Below, in pieces: positions 5,975 to 17,345 of a stretch of DNA of 64,000 nucleotides. Position 1 is the first letter of the stretch, and each line of letters opens with the position of its first letter. The DNA is from Galactobacillus timonensis (lineage in GTDB: Bacteria; Bacillota_I; Bacilli_A; Erysipelotrichales; Erysipelotrichaceae). Both the position numbers and the translations under genes were made by a program. The notes beneath the pieces were generated by a model, which worked only from the letters and a program-made list of their open reading frames with translations, made no database searches and had not been told where the DNA came from. The DNA lies in contig NZ_LT964739.1 in assembly GCF_900240265.1 (NCBI RefSeq), positions 766,565-830,564 on the forward strand, given 5' to 3'.

Positions 5975-8900
5975 AGCCGCTCAAGCTTGTGATGCAGGCG
6001 TTTGAATCCTATGGCGCCAGAACCGAAATCGACTTTACCAAAGTCAATCAGAACCTGTTTCTGATCGCCGGCGAAACCGGTGCCGGCAAGACGACGATCT
6101 TCAATGCCATCACCTTCGCCCTCTATGGACAGACCGACTCGGCCCGGAATAAGACCCGCGGCATCGAGCTGCAGAGCCAGTGCGTCGATCACAGCGTCCT
6201 TCCCTATGTCGAACTGACCTTCGAGGAACATCTCAACGGAAAACCGGCGACCTATATCGTCCGCCGCTCCCCCGCCCACTATGAGCCCTCGAAGCGCAAA
6301 GGATCACCGGAACAGCTGAAAAACGAGAAGGTGACGCTCACGATGCCTGACGGTTCCGACTATCCTGAAAAGGAAGCCAACCGGAAGATCATTGAAATCA
6401 TCGGCCTCGACAAGGATCAGTTCATGCAGGTGGCGATGATTGCCCAGGGCGAATTTGTCGACCTCGTACGCACCGATTCGAAAAACCGCAAGCAGATCTT
6501 CCGCAGCATCTTTCATACCGATATTTATCCAAGAATCGTCATCGAACTCAAAAACCGCGCCGACGCAAAGCGCGAAGATCTGAAGACGATTCGCGCCGAA
6601 TGCGTCAGCCAGATCCAGCAGATCACGGTCCCCGACGATGAGCCCGACAAAGATGCGCTCCTCCAGCTGGTAAGTGACATCTCCTCCTCAGCAGCGCTGA
6701 ACCCCGATCAGATCAATGCCCTCATGGACCTTCTGCAGCAGCTGATCCAGCATCTGAAAGAAGATGAGACCGGACTTCTCGAAAACCGGAACAGAGCTTC
6801 GCAGCAGCGCGACCTTGCCCGCGACGCCTATCAGGCTGCCCGTTCTCTTCAATCGGCCTATAACCAGCTCGAAAATGCTGTCAACCAGCTTCAGCAATTA
6901 GATTCCATGAAAGCATCCATCGAAGCGGACCGCCGTCTCATCGATGCCATCAATGATGCCTACGAAATCGAAGGCAGCTACGCCAGTTACTGTGACGCCG
7001 CCAGAACACTTGAGACGACTGAAAACTCCCTGAAGGCGCAGCAGAACCTTCTGCCCACCTACCGCCGCCGCGTTGAGTCACTGAACATCAAACGCCAGCA
7101 GACGCAGAAAGCCTACCGTGACCAGCAGGCAGCCTATGCCAAGGTGGAGGAACGTGTCCAGAAGGCCTATGAAGTGTTTCAGAACATTGCGGCCGCCGAT
7201 CAGGAAGTACGCAAAACTTCCGATGCTTTAAACACGGCCAGAACAAACTGCGACGCCGCAAAAAATGCCCAGGCCGCCTTTGAAACCACCATCCGCCAAT
7301 GGCAGAGCGACCAGCAGAGACTGCTGGGATCCGATGTAAAACTCGAAGAATGCCGCTCCAGATATTCGCTGTATCAACAGCTCAATAATAACGAACAGGA
7401 TCTGAAGGCGATCGAATCCAGTATTGCCGCACAGAATGCCAAAGTACAGAAGGCAAAGTTGGAATTCCACTCCGCCAATGAGGCCTACGCAAAAGCGAAG
7501 GCCGACTATGACGAGAAAAATGATATCTTCCTGCATGAACAGGCCGGCTTTCTGGCCCGCACACTGGTTGAGGGTAAGCCGTGTCCCGTCTGCGGATCCA
7601 CATCCCATCCCCGTCCCGCCATGGTTGCGATCGAACATTCCAGCCTGACCCGGGAGGTCATTGACCGTCTTGCCAAAAAGGCGGCCGATGCCAATCAGGT
7701 ACAGACCGCGGCATCCGAGACAGCCGGCAAGGAGGCCGCAACATTAGCCTCCCTCAAACAGGATCATGAAGTTCGAACAAACCGCCTCAAGGACGCGGTC
7801 AATGAATTGATTTCCGTCATGGTAGAAGGCGGAATGCCCGCTGTACCTGTCGATCCTGTCCACATGGACGATACGTTGCAGAAGATCGAAATTATCCTCA
7901 AAGAGCGTGGCCTGCAGCTGCGGGCCGACACGGCTCAGCTGGCAGATGTACAGAAAAAGCTGGCAACGGCTGACGTACAGCGGCAGAAACTCGAAGCTGA
8001 AGCAGCGCAGGCGGTTGAACAGCTCAACGCCGCAACTGTCGCTGCCAACATCGCTCTCGAAAAACGCAAAGGTCTGCAGAATCAAACCTCCTACGCATCA
8101 AAGGCCGATGCCGAACAGGAGCTGGCGGAATCTTTAAGCATCCTTCAGGCTGCGGAGCACGATGACAAACGCACCGAACAGGATCTAAGCAGTGCCAGGA
8201 CACAGGCCGATCAGTGCCAGGCGACGATTGTACAACTGCGTGACGTTCAACTGCCTGCCCAGCGTCAGACCACCGGCACAAGAAAAGAAGCCTATGAAGC
8301 TGCCTGCCGCGATAAGGCAATGGACGAAGCGAAGTGGAAGTCCGTTGTCGAGCAGCACAGGAAAAATGAGGTACGCACCCTGCAGGAAGCGATAGAACAG
8401 TACCAGAGCCAAAGAGGCAAGTATGAAGGCATGAAGGCGACTGCCGTCGAAACGATTGCCGGCAGGGAAAAGCCGGATGTCGGAATATTGCAGAACACAA
8501 TGGCTGCGGCAGAAGAACAGCTGAAATCCGCCGATACCGCCTACAGCCGGTGCCAGCAGATGTGCATGGTGGATGAAAGGATTTATGAGGCACTGTCGCC
8601 GAAGATGGCACAGCACATTGATCTGGCCCGTCAGTTTGCGGAGATAGACGGCCTTTACCGCCGCCTGTCCGGCAATCAGTCGGGTGCCCATATGGATATC
8701 GAAACCTTTGTGCAGCGCCAGTATCTGCAGTCGATTCTCAATGCGGCAAACCAGCGCTTCCGCCAGATGAGCTCCAACGAATTTGAACTGCGCATGATCG
8801 ACGACGAGCACGCCGGCGAAGGGCGTACGAACCAGGGGCTCGACCTCATGGTGTATTCCTATGCCACCTCCGAAACCCGACGCGTCGAAACACTGTCCGG

Positions 8901-9189
8901 CGGCGAGACATTCATGGCCGCTCTTTCTCTTGCCCTGGGCATGGCGGATCAGATTCAGGCCACCTCCGGCAGTATTCATTTGGACATGATGTTCATCGAT
9001 GAAGGCTTCGGCTCCCTTGACGACCATTCCCGCGACAATGCGATCGACGTCCTCAAGAAGATGGCCGGCGGCTCCAAGCTCATCGGCATCATTTCCCATG
9101 TTTCGGAACTTCAGCAGCAGATCGAGGATCAGCTCGTCGTTACCCGTGACGTCCATACCGGTTCCCATGCAAGGTGGATCATCAGCTGA
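5971..9189 (+). CDS. sbcC: Exonuclease SbcC (Rad50-like ATPase subunit)
   Basis: A 1,072-residue SMC-like ATPase, the partner of SbcD. Walker A GETGAGKTT lies at about 34-42. Long Gln/Ala/Glu-rich coiled coils follow, broken in the middle by the zinc hook CPVC (about 535) that joins two molecules. The C-terminal lobe has the signature LSGGETF and Walker B MMFIDEGFGSLD. Both halves of the split ATPase and the hook are intact, so the complex should function. Confidence 0.96.
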   Translation: MKPLKLVMQAFESYGARTEIDFTKVNQNLFLIAGETGAGKTTIFNAITFALYGQTDSARNKTRGIELQSQCVDHSVLPYVELTFEEHLNGKPATYIVRRSPAHYEPSKRKGSPEQLKNEKVTLTMPDGSDYPEKEANRKIIEIIGLDKDQFMQVAMIAQGEFVDLVRTDSKNRKQIFRSIFHTDIYPRIVIELKNRADAKREDLKTIRAECVSQIQQITVPDDEPDKDALLQLVSDISSSAALNPDQINALMDLLQQLIQHLKEDETGLLENRNRASQQRDLARDAYQAARSLQSAYNQLENAVNQLQQLDSMKASIEADRRLIDAINDAYEIEGSYASYCDAARTLETTENSLKAQQNLLPTYRRRVESLNIKRQQTQKAYRDQQAAYAKVEERVQKAYEVFQNIAAADQEVRKTSDALNTARTNCDAAKNAQAAFETTIRQWQSDQQRLLGSDVKLEECRSRYSLYQQLNNNEQDLKAIESSIAAQNAKVQKAKLEFHSANEAYAKAKADYDEKNDIFLHEQAGFLARTLVEGKPCPVCGSTSHPRPAMVAIEHSSLTREVIDRLAKKAADANQVQTAASETAGKEAATLASLKQDHEVRTNRLKDAVNELISVMVEGGMPAVPVDPVHMDDTLQKIEIILKERGLQLRADTAQLADVQKKLATADVQRQKLEAEAAQAVEQLNAATVAANIALEKRKGLQNQTSYASKADAEQELAESLSILQAAEHDDKRTEQDLSSARTQADQCQATIVQLRDVQLPAQRQTTGTRKEAYEAACRDKAMDEAKWKSVVEQHRKNEVRTLQEAIEQYQSQRGKYEGMKATAVETIAGREKPDVGILQNTMAAAEEQLKSADTAYSRCQQMCMVDERIYEALSPKMAQHIDLARQFAEIDGLYRRLSGNQSGAHMDIETFVQRQYLQSILNAANQRFRQMSSNEFELRMIDDEHAGEGRTNQGLDLMVYSYATSETRRVETLSGGETFMAALSLALGMADQIQATSGSIHLDMMFIDEGFGSLDDHSRDNAIDVLKKMAGGSKLIGIISHVSELQQQIEDQLVVTRDVHTGSHARWIIS

Positions 9190-9213
9190 TCTTCTCACAG
9201 GCAGGAGATGCCG

Positions 9214-10644
9214 GTGTTACGATGTGACCGTATGCACAACGGAAAAGATAAAAATCAGACACCGCAGCGGGCGGTGAATTACGAAGGATTCGGGACGGAG
9301 AAAATGGGGCCGCTTCTGTTTCGCATGGCAATGCCCATGGTTGCGGCCCAGATCGTCAACCTCCTTTACAGCATCGTTGATCGCATCTATATCGGCCACC
9401 TGCCCCAGGTCGGTACGACTGCCCTTGCCGGAGCGGGACTGTGCAATACGATCATCATTCTCGTTTCTTCCTTTGCCAATATTCCCGGGGGCGGCGGGGC
9501 ACCGTTGTGTTCCATTGCGCTTGGAAAGGGAAAGAAGGAAGAAGCACAGGCCTATCTCAATAACGGCATCTTCCTGCTGGCATTGTTTTCGGCTGCCCTG
9601 ATGCTGGTGTTTTACGGAACCATGGATCCGTTTTTGAAGGCGTGCGGGGCAAGTGCTGAGACACTGCCCTATGCGCGGCAGTATCTTCAGATTTATCTCA
9701 TCGGTACATTTTTTGTCATGATTTCGCTTGGCCTCAATCCGTTTATTTCGTCGCAGGGCTATCCGCGTACCGCGATGCTTACGGTCGTTTTCGGCGCTGC
9801 AATCAATATTGTGCTGGATCCGATCCTGATGTTTACCTTCAACATGGGCATTGCCGGTGCTGCGGCTGCGACCGTGATCAGCCAGGCCGTCAGCGCTTTC
9901 TATGTCCTGCACTTTCTGAGCAGAAAGGATGTGCCTGTCCGCCTGGATCTGAGACACATGCATTTGGACGGGGCCGTCATCAGGGCCATGACGGCACTGG
10001 GCATTTCGCCCTTTGTCATGGGCAGCACCGAGGCTCTGATCGGATTCGTGCTCAATGGTCAGCTTTCGCGCTATGGCGGCGATATCGCTGTCAGTGCGCT
10101 TACGATCATGCAGTCGGGGATGCAGTTCATCAGTATCCCGTTGCAGGGATTTGGACAGGGATGTATCCCGGTAATCAGCTATAACTACGGCAACGGCAGT
10201 ACGAAGAGAGTGTGGGAGGCGTTTCGGATCATGCTCATAGTGTCGTTTCTCTTCAATCTCGCCATGGTCATCTGGATGGTGTTCTTCCCGGGGATGGAAG
10301 CGGGACTGTTCAGCGACGATCCGGCGTTGATTGAAGCAGTCAGGAAGGCGATGCCGCTATTCATGAGCGGCTTCTGCATCTTCGGTCTCCAACGGGCTTG
10401 TCAGAATATGCTGGTGGCGCTGAACCAGCCGAAGGTGTCGCTGTTCATTGCCTTTCTGAGAAAGGTGTTCCTGCTCGTTCCGCTTGCCTATTTTCTTCCT
10501 CATTTCATTTCGCCGGCCTATAACGGCGTGTATCTCGCTGAGTCGGTGGCGGATTTTTCGGCGGCCGTCATCTGTGCATTAATCTGTCGCAGGCTTTTTC
10601 CAGGGATCCTGAAAACAGAATCGGGTGCGGACGTGGTCCAATAG
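9214..10644 (+). CDS. MATE-family multidrug/cation antiporter
   Basis: About 476 residues with roughly twelve membrane segments in two homologous halves, typical of MATE exporters (EKMGPLLFRMAMPMVAAQIVNLLYSIVDRIYIG at the first helix). It probably exports cationic compounds using a sodium or proton gradient; the substrate cannot be read from sequence. Start: GTG 9214 lies 6 bp after GGAG (9204-9207). An in-frame ATG at 9208 touches the ribosome binding site and is less likely; ATG 9232 is a further option. The stop is TAG. A second MATE gene of the minus strand (36207-37625) is only distantly similar. Confidence 0.9.
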   Translation: MLRCDRMHNGKDKNQTPQRAVNYEGFGTEKMGPLLFRMAMPMVAAQIVNLLYSIVDRIYIGHLPQVGTTALAGAGLCNTIIILVSSFANIPGGGGAPLCSIALGKGKKEEAQAYLNNGIFLLALFSAALMLVFYGTMDPFLKACGASAETLPYARQYLQIYLIGTFFVMISLGLNPFISSQGYPRTAMLTVVFGAAINIVLDPILMFTFNMGIAGAAAATVISQAVSAFYVLHFLSRKDVPVRLDLRHMHLDGAVIRAMTALGISPFVMGSTEALIGFVLNGQLSRYGGDIAVSALTIMQSGMQFISIPLQGFGQGCIPVISYNYGNGSTKRVWEAFRIMLIVSFLFNLAMVIWMVFFPGMEAGLFSDDPALIEAVRKAMPLFMSGFCIFGLQRACQNMLVALNQPKVSLFIAFLRKVFLLVPLAYFLPHFISPAYNGVYLAESVADFSAAVICALICRRLFPGILKTESGADVVQ

Positions 10645-10651
10645 CTGATCC

Positions 10652-10660
10652 TGCTATAAT
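10652..10660 (+). promoter_or_regulatory. Extended -10 promoter of the mutS operon
   Basis: TGC-TATAAT with TATAAT at 10655-10660. There is no good -35 match at the proper distance, as is common for extended -10 promoters. It lies 30 bp before the mutS start, which has a GAGGAAA ribosome binding site. Confidence 0.55.
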
Positions 10661-10690
10661 GTTCCTGCTTTTGAGCGAGGAAAATACCGC

Positions 10691-13219
10691 ATGAGTGAGC
10701 CTAAATATTCGCCGATGATGGAGCACTATCTTTCGGTCAAGAAACAATACCCTGATGCCCTTCTCTTCTATCGCATCGGGGACTTTTATGAGATGTTCTT
10801 TGACGATGCCAGGACCGTGAGCCGTGAGCTGGATCTGGTGCTGACCGGAAAGAACGCCGGCGTGCCGGACCGGGTGCCGATGTGCGGCGTCCCGTTCCAT
10901 GCCGTTAACAGCTATATTCAGCGTCTTGTGCAGCGCGGCTATAAGATCGCGATCTGCGAACAGATGCAGGATCCCAAAGAGGCGGTCGGTCTGGTGGAGC
11001 GGGATGTGATCCGCGTCATTACGCCGGGCACCGTCATGGACGAGATCAGCGACGAAAAGTCATCTGTGTATCTGGCGGCAGTGGAAGACTACGGCTACGG
11101 CTATTCGCTGGCGCTGTGCGAAGCGTCGACGGGTGAAAACTTCGTTCTCCATGTGGAGCACGGTCTTGCCCGTCTGGCCCAGGCTCTTTTGAGCAACAAT
11201 GTGCGTGAAGCCGTCATCCGCAAGGACAGTGACGAGAAGCTCATCAAGATGCTCAGGGAGATGCGGATTGTCATCTCCTACGATGATGCGGAAGACATTA
11301 AGCCTGCGTATGAGCCGCTGTTTGAAAAGATTACGAAGGACTATGACCGCCGTGCCTGCGGACGGATGCTCGGTTATCTGGAAGAGACGCAGAAGCACAT
11401 GATCGGCCACCTTTCTCCATGCCATGTGGAAAGTGCGGATGAGGTGCTGCGGATGGATTACAGTACGATGCTCAATCTGGAGCTGGTAGAGCCGCTGCAC
11501 CGGGAAGGCAATGCGGAAACGCTGTGGTCGTTTCTTGATGTGTGCCGCAGTGCGATGGGTTCCCGTTTATTAAAGAAGTGGATCGAGCATCCGCTGGTTA
11601 AGATCGATGAAATTACAGAGCGGCAGAACCGCCTCGAATATCTGAAAAAGAACTTCATGGCGCGTACGAAGCTTCGTGATGCGCTTGGCGGTGTGTATGA
11701 TCTGCAGCGTCTGATCGGGCGGGTGGCGATGAATTCGGCCAACCCCCAGGATCTATTGAGGCTGGGAAAGACGCTGGATCAGGTGCCGGCAATCCTGTCC
11801 TGCATCAATGATGAATCGTTCATCGAATATAAGAATCTGGATCCGCTTGCGGATCTAAATGCGAAGCTCAATGGAGCTTTTGTGGATACGCCACCGGCAC
11901 TGATCAGTGATGGCGGTGTTTTCCGCGACGGGTACAATGCGGAACTTGACGAGGCACGCGACATTCAGCGCCATGGCCGCGACTTCATTTCGGCTCTTGA
12001 GGCAAAGTACCGGGAAGAGACGGGCATCAAGAACCTGAAGATCGGCTATAACAAGGTGTTCGGCTATTTCATTGAAGTATCGAAGGGGCAGCTTTCTCTG
12101 GTACAGGATTCCTGGGGCTGGGTACGCAAGCAGACGCTGGTGAACAATGAGCGCTTCGTATCTTCGGAACTCAAGGAGAAGGAGGATCAGATCCTTCATG
12201 CCGAAGAGACAGCGATCCGCATTGAGAAACAGCTGTTTCAGCAGCTGCTCGATGCCTGCAAAGATCACCTGGTGCAGCTTCAGAAGATTGCACTTGCCCT
12301 GGCGGAGATCGATGCGATCTGCGCCCTGTCGGAGACAAGTTCAAAATATGGATACGTGCGCCCGGAATTTACCGATGATGCGCTGGAGATCGAGGGTGGA
12401 AAACATCCGATCCTGGATCAGCGCATGAAGGATCCGCGCTATGTGAGCAATTCTCTGTCGATGGACAAAGACCATTCGATCCTTCTGATTACGGGTCCCA
12501 ACATGGGCGGAAAAAGTACGTATATGCGGCAGACGGCGATCATTGTGATCATGGCCCAGATGGGGTGCTACGTTCCGGCGAAGCGGTGTCAGATGCCGGT
12601 CTTTGATCAGATCTTTACCCGTATCGGGGCAAGTGATGATATCCTGTCGGGGCAGTCAACCTTCATGGTCGAGATGACGGAAGCCAATCGTGCGCTGCAG
12701 GAGGCGACGGACCGTTCCCTGATTCTGTTCGATGAGATCGGGCGGGGCACTTCGACCTATGACGGTATGGCTCTGGCGCAGGCGATGATTGAATACATCG
12801 CTTCATGCATTCATGCCAAGACGCTGTTTTCGACGCATTACCACGAGCTGACGACGCTGGCCGATTCGATCGGCTGTGTCAGGAACGTGCACGTCGTTGT
12901 CCATGAGGACAATGAGAAGGTGACCTTCCTTTACAAGGTGAAGGATGGCAGTGCGGACCGTTCCTATGGTGTCAACGTGGCGCGGCTGGCCGGTCTTCCG
13001 GATGCGGTCATCAACCGGGCCCGCGATATTCAGAAGCAGCTGGAATCGAAGAAGCGTGTGGTGCAGCAGTCGTATCAGCTGGTCGAAATGGCCAAAGAGG
13101 ATCCGGTTGCGGAAAACATCGTGAAGCAGCTGAAGAGCGTGAATGCCGATGATCTTTCGCCCCGCGAAGCATGGACAATGCTGGCGGATCTTTGTGAAGA
13201 GGCGAAGAAGGAGAAGTAA
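10691..13219 (+). CDS. mutS: DNA mismatch repair protein MutS
   Basis: 842 residues, normal for MutS1. The N-terminal mismatch-recognition motif [15 protein letters not shown] (Phe-X-Glu wedge in DFYEMF) is at about 24-38. The ATPase part has Walker [14 protein letters not shown] (about 604) and Walker [17 protein letters not shown]. The C-terminal dimerisation region is present. It recognises mismatches and small loops after replication. The stop codon overlaps the uvrA start (TAATG), so mismatch and excision repair genes are coupled. mutL is not adjacent, unlike in many Bacillota. Confidence 0.97.
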   Translation: MSEPKYSPMMEHYLSVKKQYPDALLFYRIGDFYEMFFDDARTVSRELDLVLTGKNAGVPDRVPMCGVPFHAVNSYIQRLVQRGYKIAICEQMQDPKEAVGLVERDVIRVITPGTVMDEISDEKSSVYLAAVEDYGYGYSLALCEASTGENFVLHVEHGLARLAQALLSNNVREAVIRKDSDEKLIKMLREMRIVISYDDAEDIKPAYEPLFEKITKDYDRRACGRMLGYLEETQKHMIGHLSPCHVESADEVLRMDYSTMLNLELVEPLHREGNAETLWSFLDVCRSAMGSRLLKKWIEHPLVKIDEITERQNRLEYLKKNFMARTKLRDALGGVYDLQRLIGRVAMNSANPQDLLRLGKTLDQVPAILSCINDESFIEYKNLDPLADLNAKLNGAFVDTPPALISDGGVFRDGYNAELDEARDIQRHGRDFISALEAKYREETGIKNLKIGYNKVFGYFIEVSKGQLSLVQDSWGWVRKQTLVNNERFVSSELKEKEDQILHAEETAIRIEKQLFQQLLDACKDHLVQLQKIALALAEIDAICALSETSSKYGYVRPEFTDDALEIEGGKHPILDQRMKDPRYVSNSLSMDKDHSILLITGPNMGGKSTYMRQTAIIVIMAQMGCYVPAKRCQMPVFDQIFTRIGASDDILSGQSTFMVEMTEANRALQEATDRSLILFDEIGRGTSTYDGMALAQAMIEYIASCIHAKTLFSTHYHELTTLADSIGCVRNVHVVVHEDNEKVTFLYKVKDGSADRSYGVNVARLAGLPDAVINRARDIQKQLESKKRVVQQSYQLVEMAKEDPVAENIVKQLKSVNADDLSPREAWTMLADLCEEAKKEK

Positions 13220-16065
13220 TGGAACAGAAATGGATTGAAATCCGGGGAGCGAAGGAAAACAATCTGAAGAATATTTCCCTGAATATTCCCCGGAACAAGA
13301 TGGTAGTCATGACGGGACTGTCCGGCTCGGGCAAGACGTCGCTTGCCTTCGATACCATTTATGCCGAAGGACAGCGGCGCTACGTTGAGTCGCTTTCTGC
13401 ATATGCGCGGCAGTTTCTTGGCGGCGTTGACAAGCCGGATGTGGAGTCGATCACCGGCCTTTCGCCGGCCATTTCGATTGATCAGAAGACGACGTCCAAC
13501 AACCCCCGTTCCACCGTCGGTACGGTGACGGAGATCTATGATTATCTGCGTCTTCTGTATGCGCGCTGCGGTACGCCGTACTGCCCGAATCACAACATCC
13601 CGATTCAGGGGCAGACGATTACGGAGATGGTCAACGCGGTCTGGAAGTATCCGGAGGGGACGAAGCTGACCATCATGGCGCCGATCATTCATGATCGTAA
13701 GGGTGCCTTCAAGGACCGTTTCCAGTCGCTGATCAAGGAAGGCTATGTCCGTGTCCGTGTCGATGGTGAAATGAAGATGCTCGAAGATGACATCGAGCTC
13801 GACAAGAACAAACGCCACAACATTGATGTCGTCGTGGACCGCATCGTGAAGAAGGAAGATGTGAGGTCGCGTCTGAGTGACTCGATGGAGACGGCGCTGA
13901 AGCTGACGGACGGCAAGGTGATTGTGCTGGCCAATGATGAGGAGAATCTCTATTCAAGCACCTATGCGTGCAAGATCTGCGGCTTCAGTGTGCCGAATCT
14001 GGAACCACGTCTTTTCTCGTTCAATGCGCCGCTGGGTGCGTGCGATGTGTGCCACGGCCTCGGCTTTACGGAGGAGGTGGATCTGAGCCTTCTGATTCCG
14101 GATGATTCCCTGAGCATCAACCAGGGCGGTATCCGCTACTTCAAGAACATGGTCAATACGGACGTCATCGAGTGGCAGACGTTCGAGATTCTGTGCAATG
14201 CCTACAAGATTCCGCTGGATCAGCCGATCAAGAAGCTGACCAAAAAACAGATGCAGATCATTCTGCACGGTTCGGACAAGCCGGTGCGCTATACGATCAC
14301 GACGTCGAGCGGAAATGAATATAAGCGTTTTGATTATATTGAAGGCATTCAGGATCTGATTGAGCGGCGCTATGCCCAGAGTACGTCGCCGATGTTCCGG
14401 GACTGGTACCATTCGTTCATGGTTGAGAGTCCGTGTCCCAAGTGCCACGGGCAGCGTCTCAATGAGCAGGCGCTCAGTGTCCGTGTCGGAGACAAGAACA
14501 TCATGCAGTTTACGGCCATGAGCGTGACGCAGGCGTTGACATGGCTCGATGGTCTGAAGCTGTCGGAAGAGAAGACGAAGATTGCGGAGATGGTGATCAA
14601 GGAGATCCGCAGCCGCCTCCAGTTTCTCAAGGATGTGGGTCTGGAATATCTGACGCTTGACCGTCTGGCCGGTACATTGTCGGGGGGCGAGGCGCAGCGG
14701 ATCCGTCTTGCGACGCAGATCGGTTCGAAGCTGTCGGGTGTTCTCTATGTGCTTGATGAGCCATCCATCGGTCTTCATCAGCGTGACAATGCGAAGCTGA
14801 TTCATACGCTGAAGGAGATGCGGGATCTAGGCAACTCTTTGATCATTGTTGAGCACGATGAAGAGACGATGCTGGCAAGTGACTGGATCGTTGACATTGG
14901 TCCCGGTGCCGGTATTCATGGCGGTCAGGTGATGTTCAACGGTACGCCGCAGGATCTGTTGAAGTGTGATCACTCCATCACCGGTGATTATCTTTCGGGA
15001 AGAAAGATGATCCCGGTGCCGAAGCTGAGGCGCAAGGGTAATGGGAAGTTTGTGGAGATCTTTGGCGCCTCGGAACATAACCTGAAGCATATTGATGTGA
15101 AGTTTCCGCTGGGTGAGCTTGTTCTGGTGACGGGTGTCTCGGGATCGGGCAAGTCGACGCTGGTCAATGAAATCTTTACGAAGGCGGTGCAGAAGAACAT
15201 CGGTCTGATGAAGCGGGTGCGTCCGGGCAAATTCGACAAGATTACGGGTCTTAAGAACGTTGACAAGATTGTGCAGATTGATCAGTCGCCGATCGGCCGT
15301 ACGCCGCGTTCCAATCCGGCGACCTATACCGGTGTGTTTGATGACATTCGTGCCGTGTTTGCGGAGACGCCAGAGGCGAAGCTGCGCGGCTATGACAAGG
15401 GCCGCTTCTCCTTCAATACGAAGGGCGGGCGCTGCGAAGCGTGCCAGGGCGATGGTGTGAAGGTCATTTCGATGAACTTTCTGCCGGATGTCTATGTGCC
15501 CTGTGAAGTGTGCCATGGCAAGCGTTATAACGAAGAGACGCTGCAGGTGACTTTCAAGGGCAAGAACATCTTCGATGTGCTGGATATGTCGATCGAGGAG
15601 GCGCTGAAGCTGTTCGAGAATCATCCCAAGATCAAGAACAAGCTGCAGACGCTGGTTGATGTCGGTCTGGGCTATCTGAAGGTTGGCCAGTCTTCGACGA
15701 CGCTTTCGGGCGGTGAGGCGCAGCGCGTGAAGTTGGCCAGCGAGCTGCAAAAGAAGGCGACCGGCAAGACGGTATATGTCCTCGATGAGCCGACGACGGG
15801 TCTGCATACGGACGATGTGAACCGTCTGATTGCGATTCTGCAGCGGATCGTTGACAGCGGTAATACGGTACTTGTCATTGAACATAACCTTGATGTGATC
15901 AAGTGTGCGGACTGGATCATTGACCTTGGTCCGGAAGGCGGTGACGGCGGCGGTACGATCGTTGCCCAGGGTACGCCGGAGGAAGTGGCGGAAAACCCTG
16001 ATTCATGGACCGGAAAGTATCTGAAGAAAGCTCTTGAATGGGCTAAGGAGCACGAAACGAAATGA
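13219..16065 (+). CDS. uvrA: UvrABC excinuclease subunit A
   Basis: 948 residues, full length. It is the damage-sensing ATPase of nucleotide excision repair. Two ABC ATPase modules are present: Walker [10 protein letters not shown] (about 34) and GVSGSGKST (about 638), each with LSGGEAQR signatures. Zinc-binding cysteines are seen in [14 protein letters not shown] and in [20 protein letters not shown]. It overlaps mutS upstream and the DUF4230 gene downstream (ATGA), so it lies inside one operon. uvrB and uvrC are not in the window. Confidence 0.97.
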   Translation: MEQKWIEIRGAKENNLKNISLNIPRNKMVVMTGLSGSGKTSLAFDTIYAEGQRRYVESLSAYARQFLGGVDKPDVESITGLSPAISIDQKTTSNNPRSTVGTVTEIYDYLRLLYARCGTPYCPNHNIPIQGQTITEMVNAVWKYPEGTKLTIMAPIIHDRKGAFKDRFQSLIKEGYVRVRVDGEMKMLEDDIELDKNKRHNIDVVVDRIVKKEDVRSRLSDSMETALKLTDGKVIVLANDEENLYSSTYACKICGFSVPNLEPRLFSFNAPLGACDVCHGLGFTEEVDLSLLIPDDSLSINQGGIRYFKNMVNTDVIEWQTFEILCNAYKIPLDQPIKKLTKKQMQIILHGSDKPVRYTITTSSGNEYKRFDYIEGIQDLIERRYAQSTSPMFRDWYHSFMVESPCPKCHGQRLNEQALSVRVGDKNIMQFTAMSVTQALTWLDGLKLSEEKTKIAEMVIKEIRSRLQFLKDVGLEYLTLDRLAGTLSGGEAQRIRLATQIGSKLSGVLYVLDEPSIGLHQRDNAKLIHTLKEMRDLGNSLIIVEHDEETMLASDWIVDIGPGAGIHGGQVMFNGTPQDLLKCDHSITGDYLSGRKMIPVPKLRRKGNGKFVEIFGASEHNLKHIDVKFPLGELVLVTGVSGSGKSTLVNEIFTKAVQKNIGLMKRVRPGKFDKITGLKNVDKIVQIDQSPIGRTPRSNPATYTGVFDDIRAVFAETPEAKLRGYDKGRFSFNTKGGRCEACQGDGVKVISMNFLPDVYVPCEVCHGKRYNEETLQVTFKGKNIFDVLDMSIEEALKLFENHPKIKNKLQTLVDVGLGYLKVGQSSTTLSGGEAQRVKLASELQKKATGKTVYVLDEPTTGLHTDDVNRLIAILQRIVDSGNTVLVIEHNLDVIKCADWIIDLGPEGGDGGGTIVAQGTPEEVAENPDSWTGKYLKKALEWAKEHETK

Positions 16066-16646
16066 AAAAGTTTTGGACAGGATTTCTGTGCGGGGCACTG
16101 ATTCTTGCCGGCGTTCTCTTTGCGGGCAGGACGGCGATCAATAACTGGCTGAATCCAAAGCCGACCGTGGACATAGCTTTTGTGTCTTCGAAGATGGAAG
16201 ATGCGGCGGAGCTGACGACGCAGAAGTTGTATTATTCGGGTCTTGTGACGGTAAAGGAGGGAAGCATCCCCTTCATTACGCAGAAAGGTTTTTCGATGAC
16301 CTATACCGCCGTTGTGACAGCGGGAATCAAGGATCTTTCCCAGGCAAAGATCACGGTGGATGATGCGGCAAAGACGGTCAATGTCGTTCTTCCGGCTTCA
16401 GAGATTCTCGATGTGAATGTTGACGAAAGTACGATCGCCTTTTACGATGAGAAGCGTGCGCTCTTTAACTGGACCGATAAAACAGATGTGACGGATGCCA
16501 TTCAGATGGCGAATGACGATGTGACGAAACATACGGATCTGATGAACAGTCTGAAGTCGAATGCAGATTCGCATGCGAAAGAAATCGTCAGCGGCCTTCT
16601 GGAGGGAGCCGTCGGCGATTATTCGGTTGCGGTGAGTGTGCAGTAA
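16062..16646 (+). CDS. DUF4230-domain membrane-anchored protein
   Basis: 194 residues. A single N-terminal membrane segment (FWTGFLCGALILAGVLFAG, about 4-22) is followed by an extracellular DUF4230 domain (VTVKEGSIPF through NADSHAKEIV). The function of DUF4230 is unknown. It starts inside the uvrA stop (ATGA overlap), so it is co-transcribed with mutS-uvrA; this may be operon convenience rather than a repair role. Confidence 0.8.
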   Translation: MKKFWTGFLCGALILAGVLFAGRTAINNWLNPKPTVDIAFVSSKMEDAAELTTQKLYYSGLVTVKEGSIPFITQKGFSMTYTAVVTAGIKDLSQAKITVDDAAKTVNVVLPASEILDVNVDESTIAFYDEKRALFNWTDKTDVTDAIQMANDDVTKHTDLMNSLKSNADSHAKEIVSGLLEGAVGDYSVAVSVQ

Positions 16647-16675
16647 TAAAAGTATCTGGGGAGGAAAAAAATAGC

Positions 16676-17185
16676 ATGAACAAAGTAACAAAAGCCTTGC
16701 TGGCGGCAGGAGTCATTCTGCTGGCAGCCTGCGGCAGCACGTCTTCTTCGACGAGCTCTTCTGCCGCAAGTTCGGCGGCAACAGCCGCTGCGGATCCTGC
16801 AGTGGCAGCACTGGAGTCGGCAGATGCCTCGTCGGTGAAGTTCTCCTATGTGGATCCGTCGAAGTCGACGCATTCGATGACGGACTGGCAGTCGCCGGCG
16901 GATGCGGATGCGGCCATCGGTACGGATATCATTACGGCGGCACAGGATGTTTTCAGCAAGATCTCGCTGAATCCGCAGGAAGATGAACCGTCGGAAGAGA
17001 ACCTGGTTTATTCCATTCAGGTGGCAGCGGGGACGACGGTCTACCTGTATTCGTCGCGGGAAGTGAAGTGCGTTGCACCGGGCAGCCGCAATCTCTACAC
17101 AGTTGAGGATGTGGAGAACTCCTATGCGAAGCTGCTGGATCAGATTGATGCGGCGACGCAGGCACAGGCTTCTGCAGCTGAGTAA
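16676..17185 (+). CDS. Small Ser/Ala-rich lipoprotein
   Basis: 169 residues. The N-terminus is a lipoprotein signal with lipobox LLAAC (Cys about 19), followed by a Ser/Thr/Ala linker (STSSSTSSSAASSAATAAA) and a small acidic domain with no recognised family. It is anchored to the outer face of the membrane. It lies 29 bp after the DUF4230 gene with GGGGAGG as ribosome binding site and is probably the last gene of the mutS operon, since a terminator follows. Confidence 0.75.
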   Translation: MNKVTKALLAAGVILLAACGSTSSSTSSSAASSAATAAADPAVAALESADASSVKFSYVDPSKSTHSMTDWQSPADADAAIGTDIITAAQDVFSKISLNPQEDEPSEENLVYSIQVAAGTTVYLYSSREVKCVAPGSRNLYTVEDVENSYAKLLDQIDAATQAQASAAE

Positions 17186-17222
17186 GCATCCGCTAAAAAC
17201 GGAACAGAAACAAACGGTTTGT

Positions 17223-17246
17223 AACAGCCCTTCGGGGCTGTTTTTT
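17223..17246 (+). terminator. Intrinsic terminator of the mutS-uvrA operon
   Basis: AACAGCCC-TTCG-GGGCTGTT followed by TTTT: a perfect 8-bp stem closed by a stable TTCG tetraloop. Confidence 0.92.
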
Positions 17247-17312
17247 CGTGTCTTAATGTGCTCTTAAGGATTGCAGGCATGGGAGGTTCTTTTTTGAAGC
17301 GGACTCATCGGG

Positions 17313-17318
17313 TATAAT
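17313..17318 (+). promoter_or_regulatory. Probable -10 box of the hprK operon
   Basis: A perfect TATAAT 27 bp before the hprK start. Only T-rich, weak -35 candidates precede it. Confidence 0.5.
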
Positions 17319-17345
17319 GGGGCCGCAAACAAAGAGGATAAAGCC

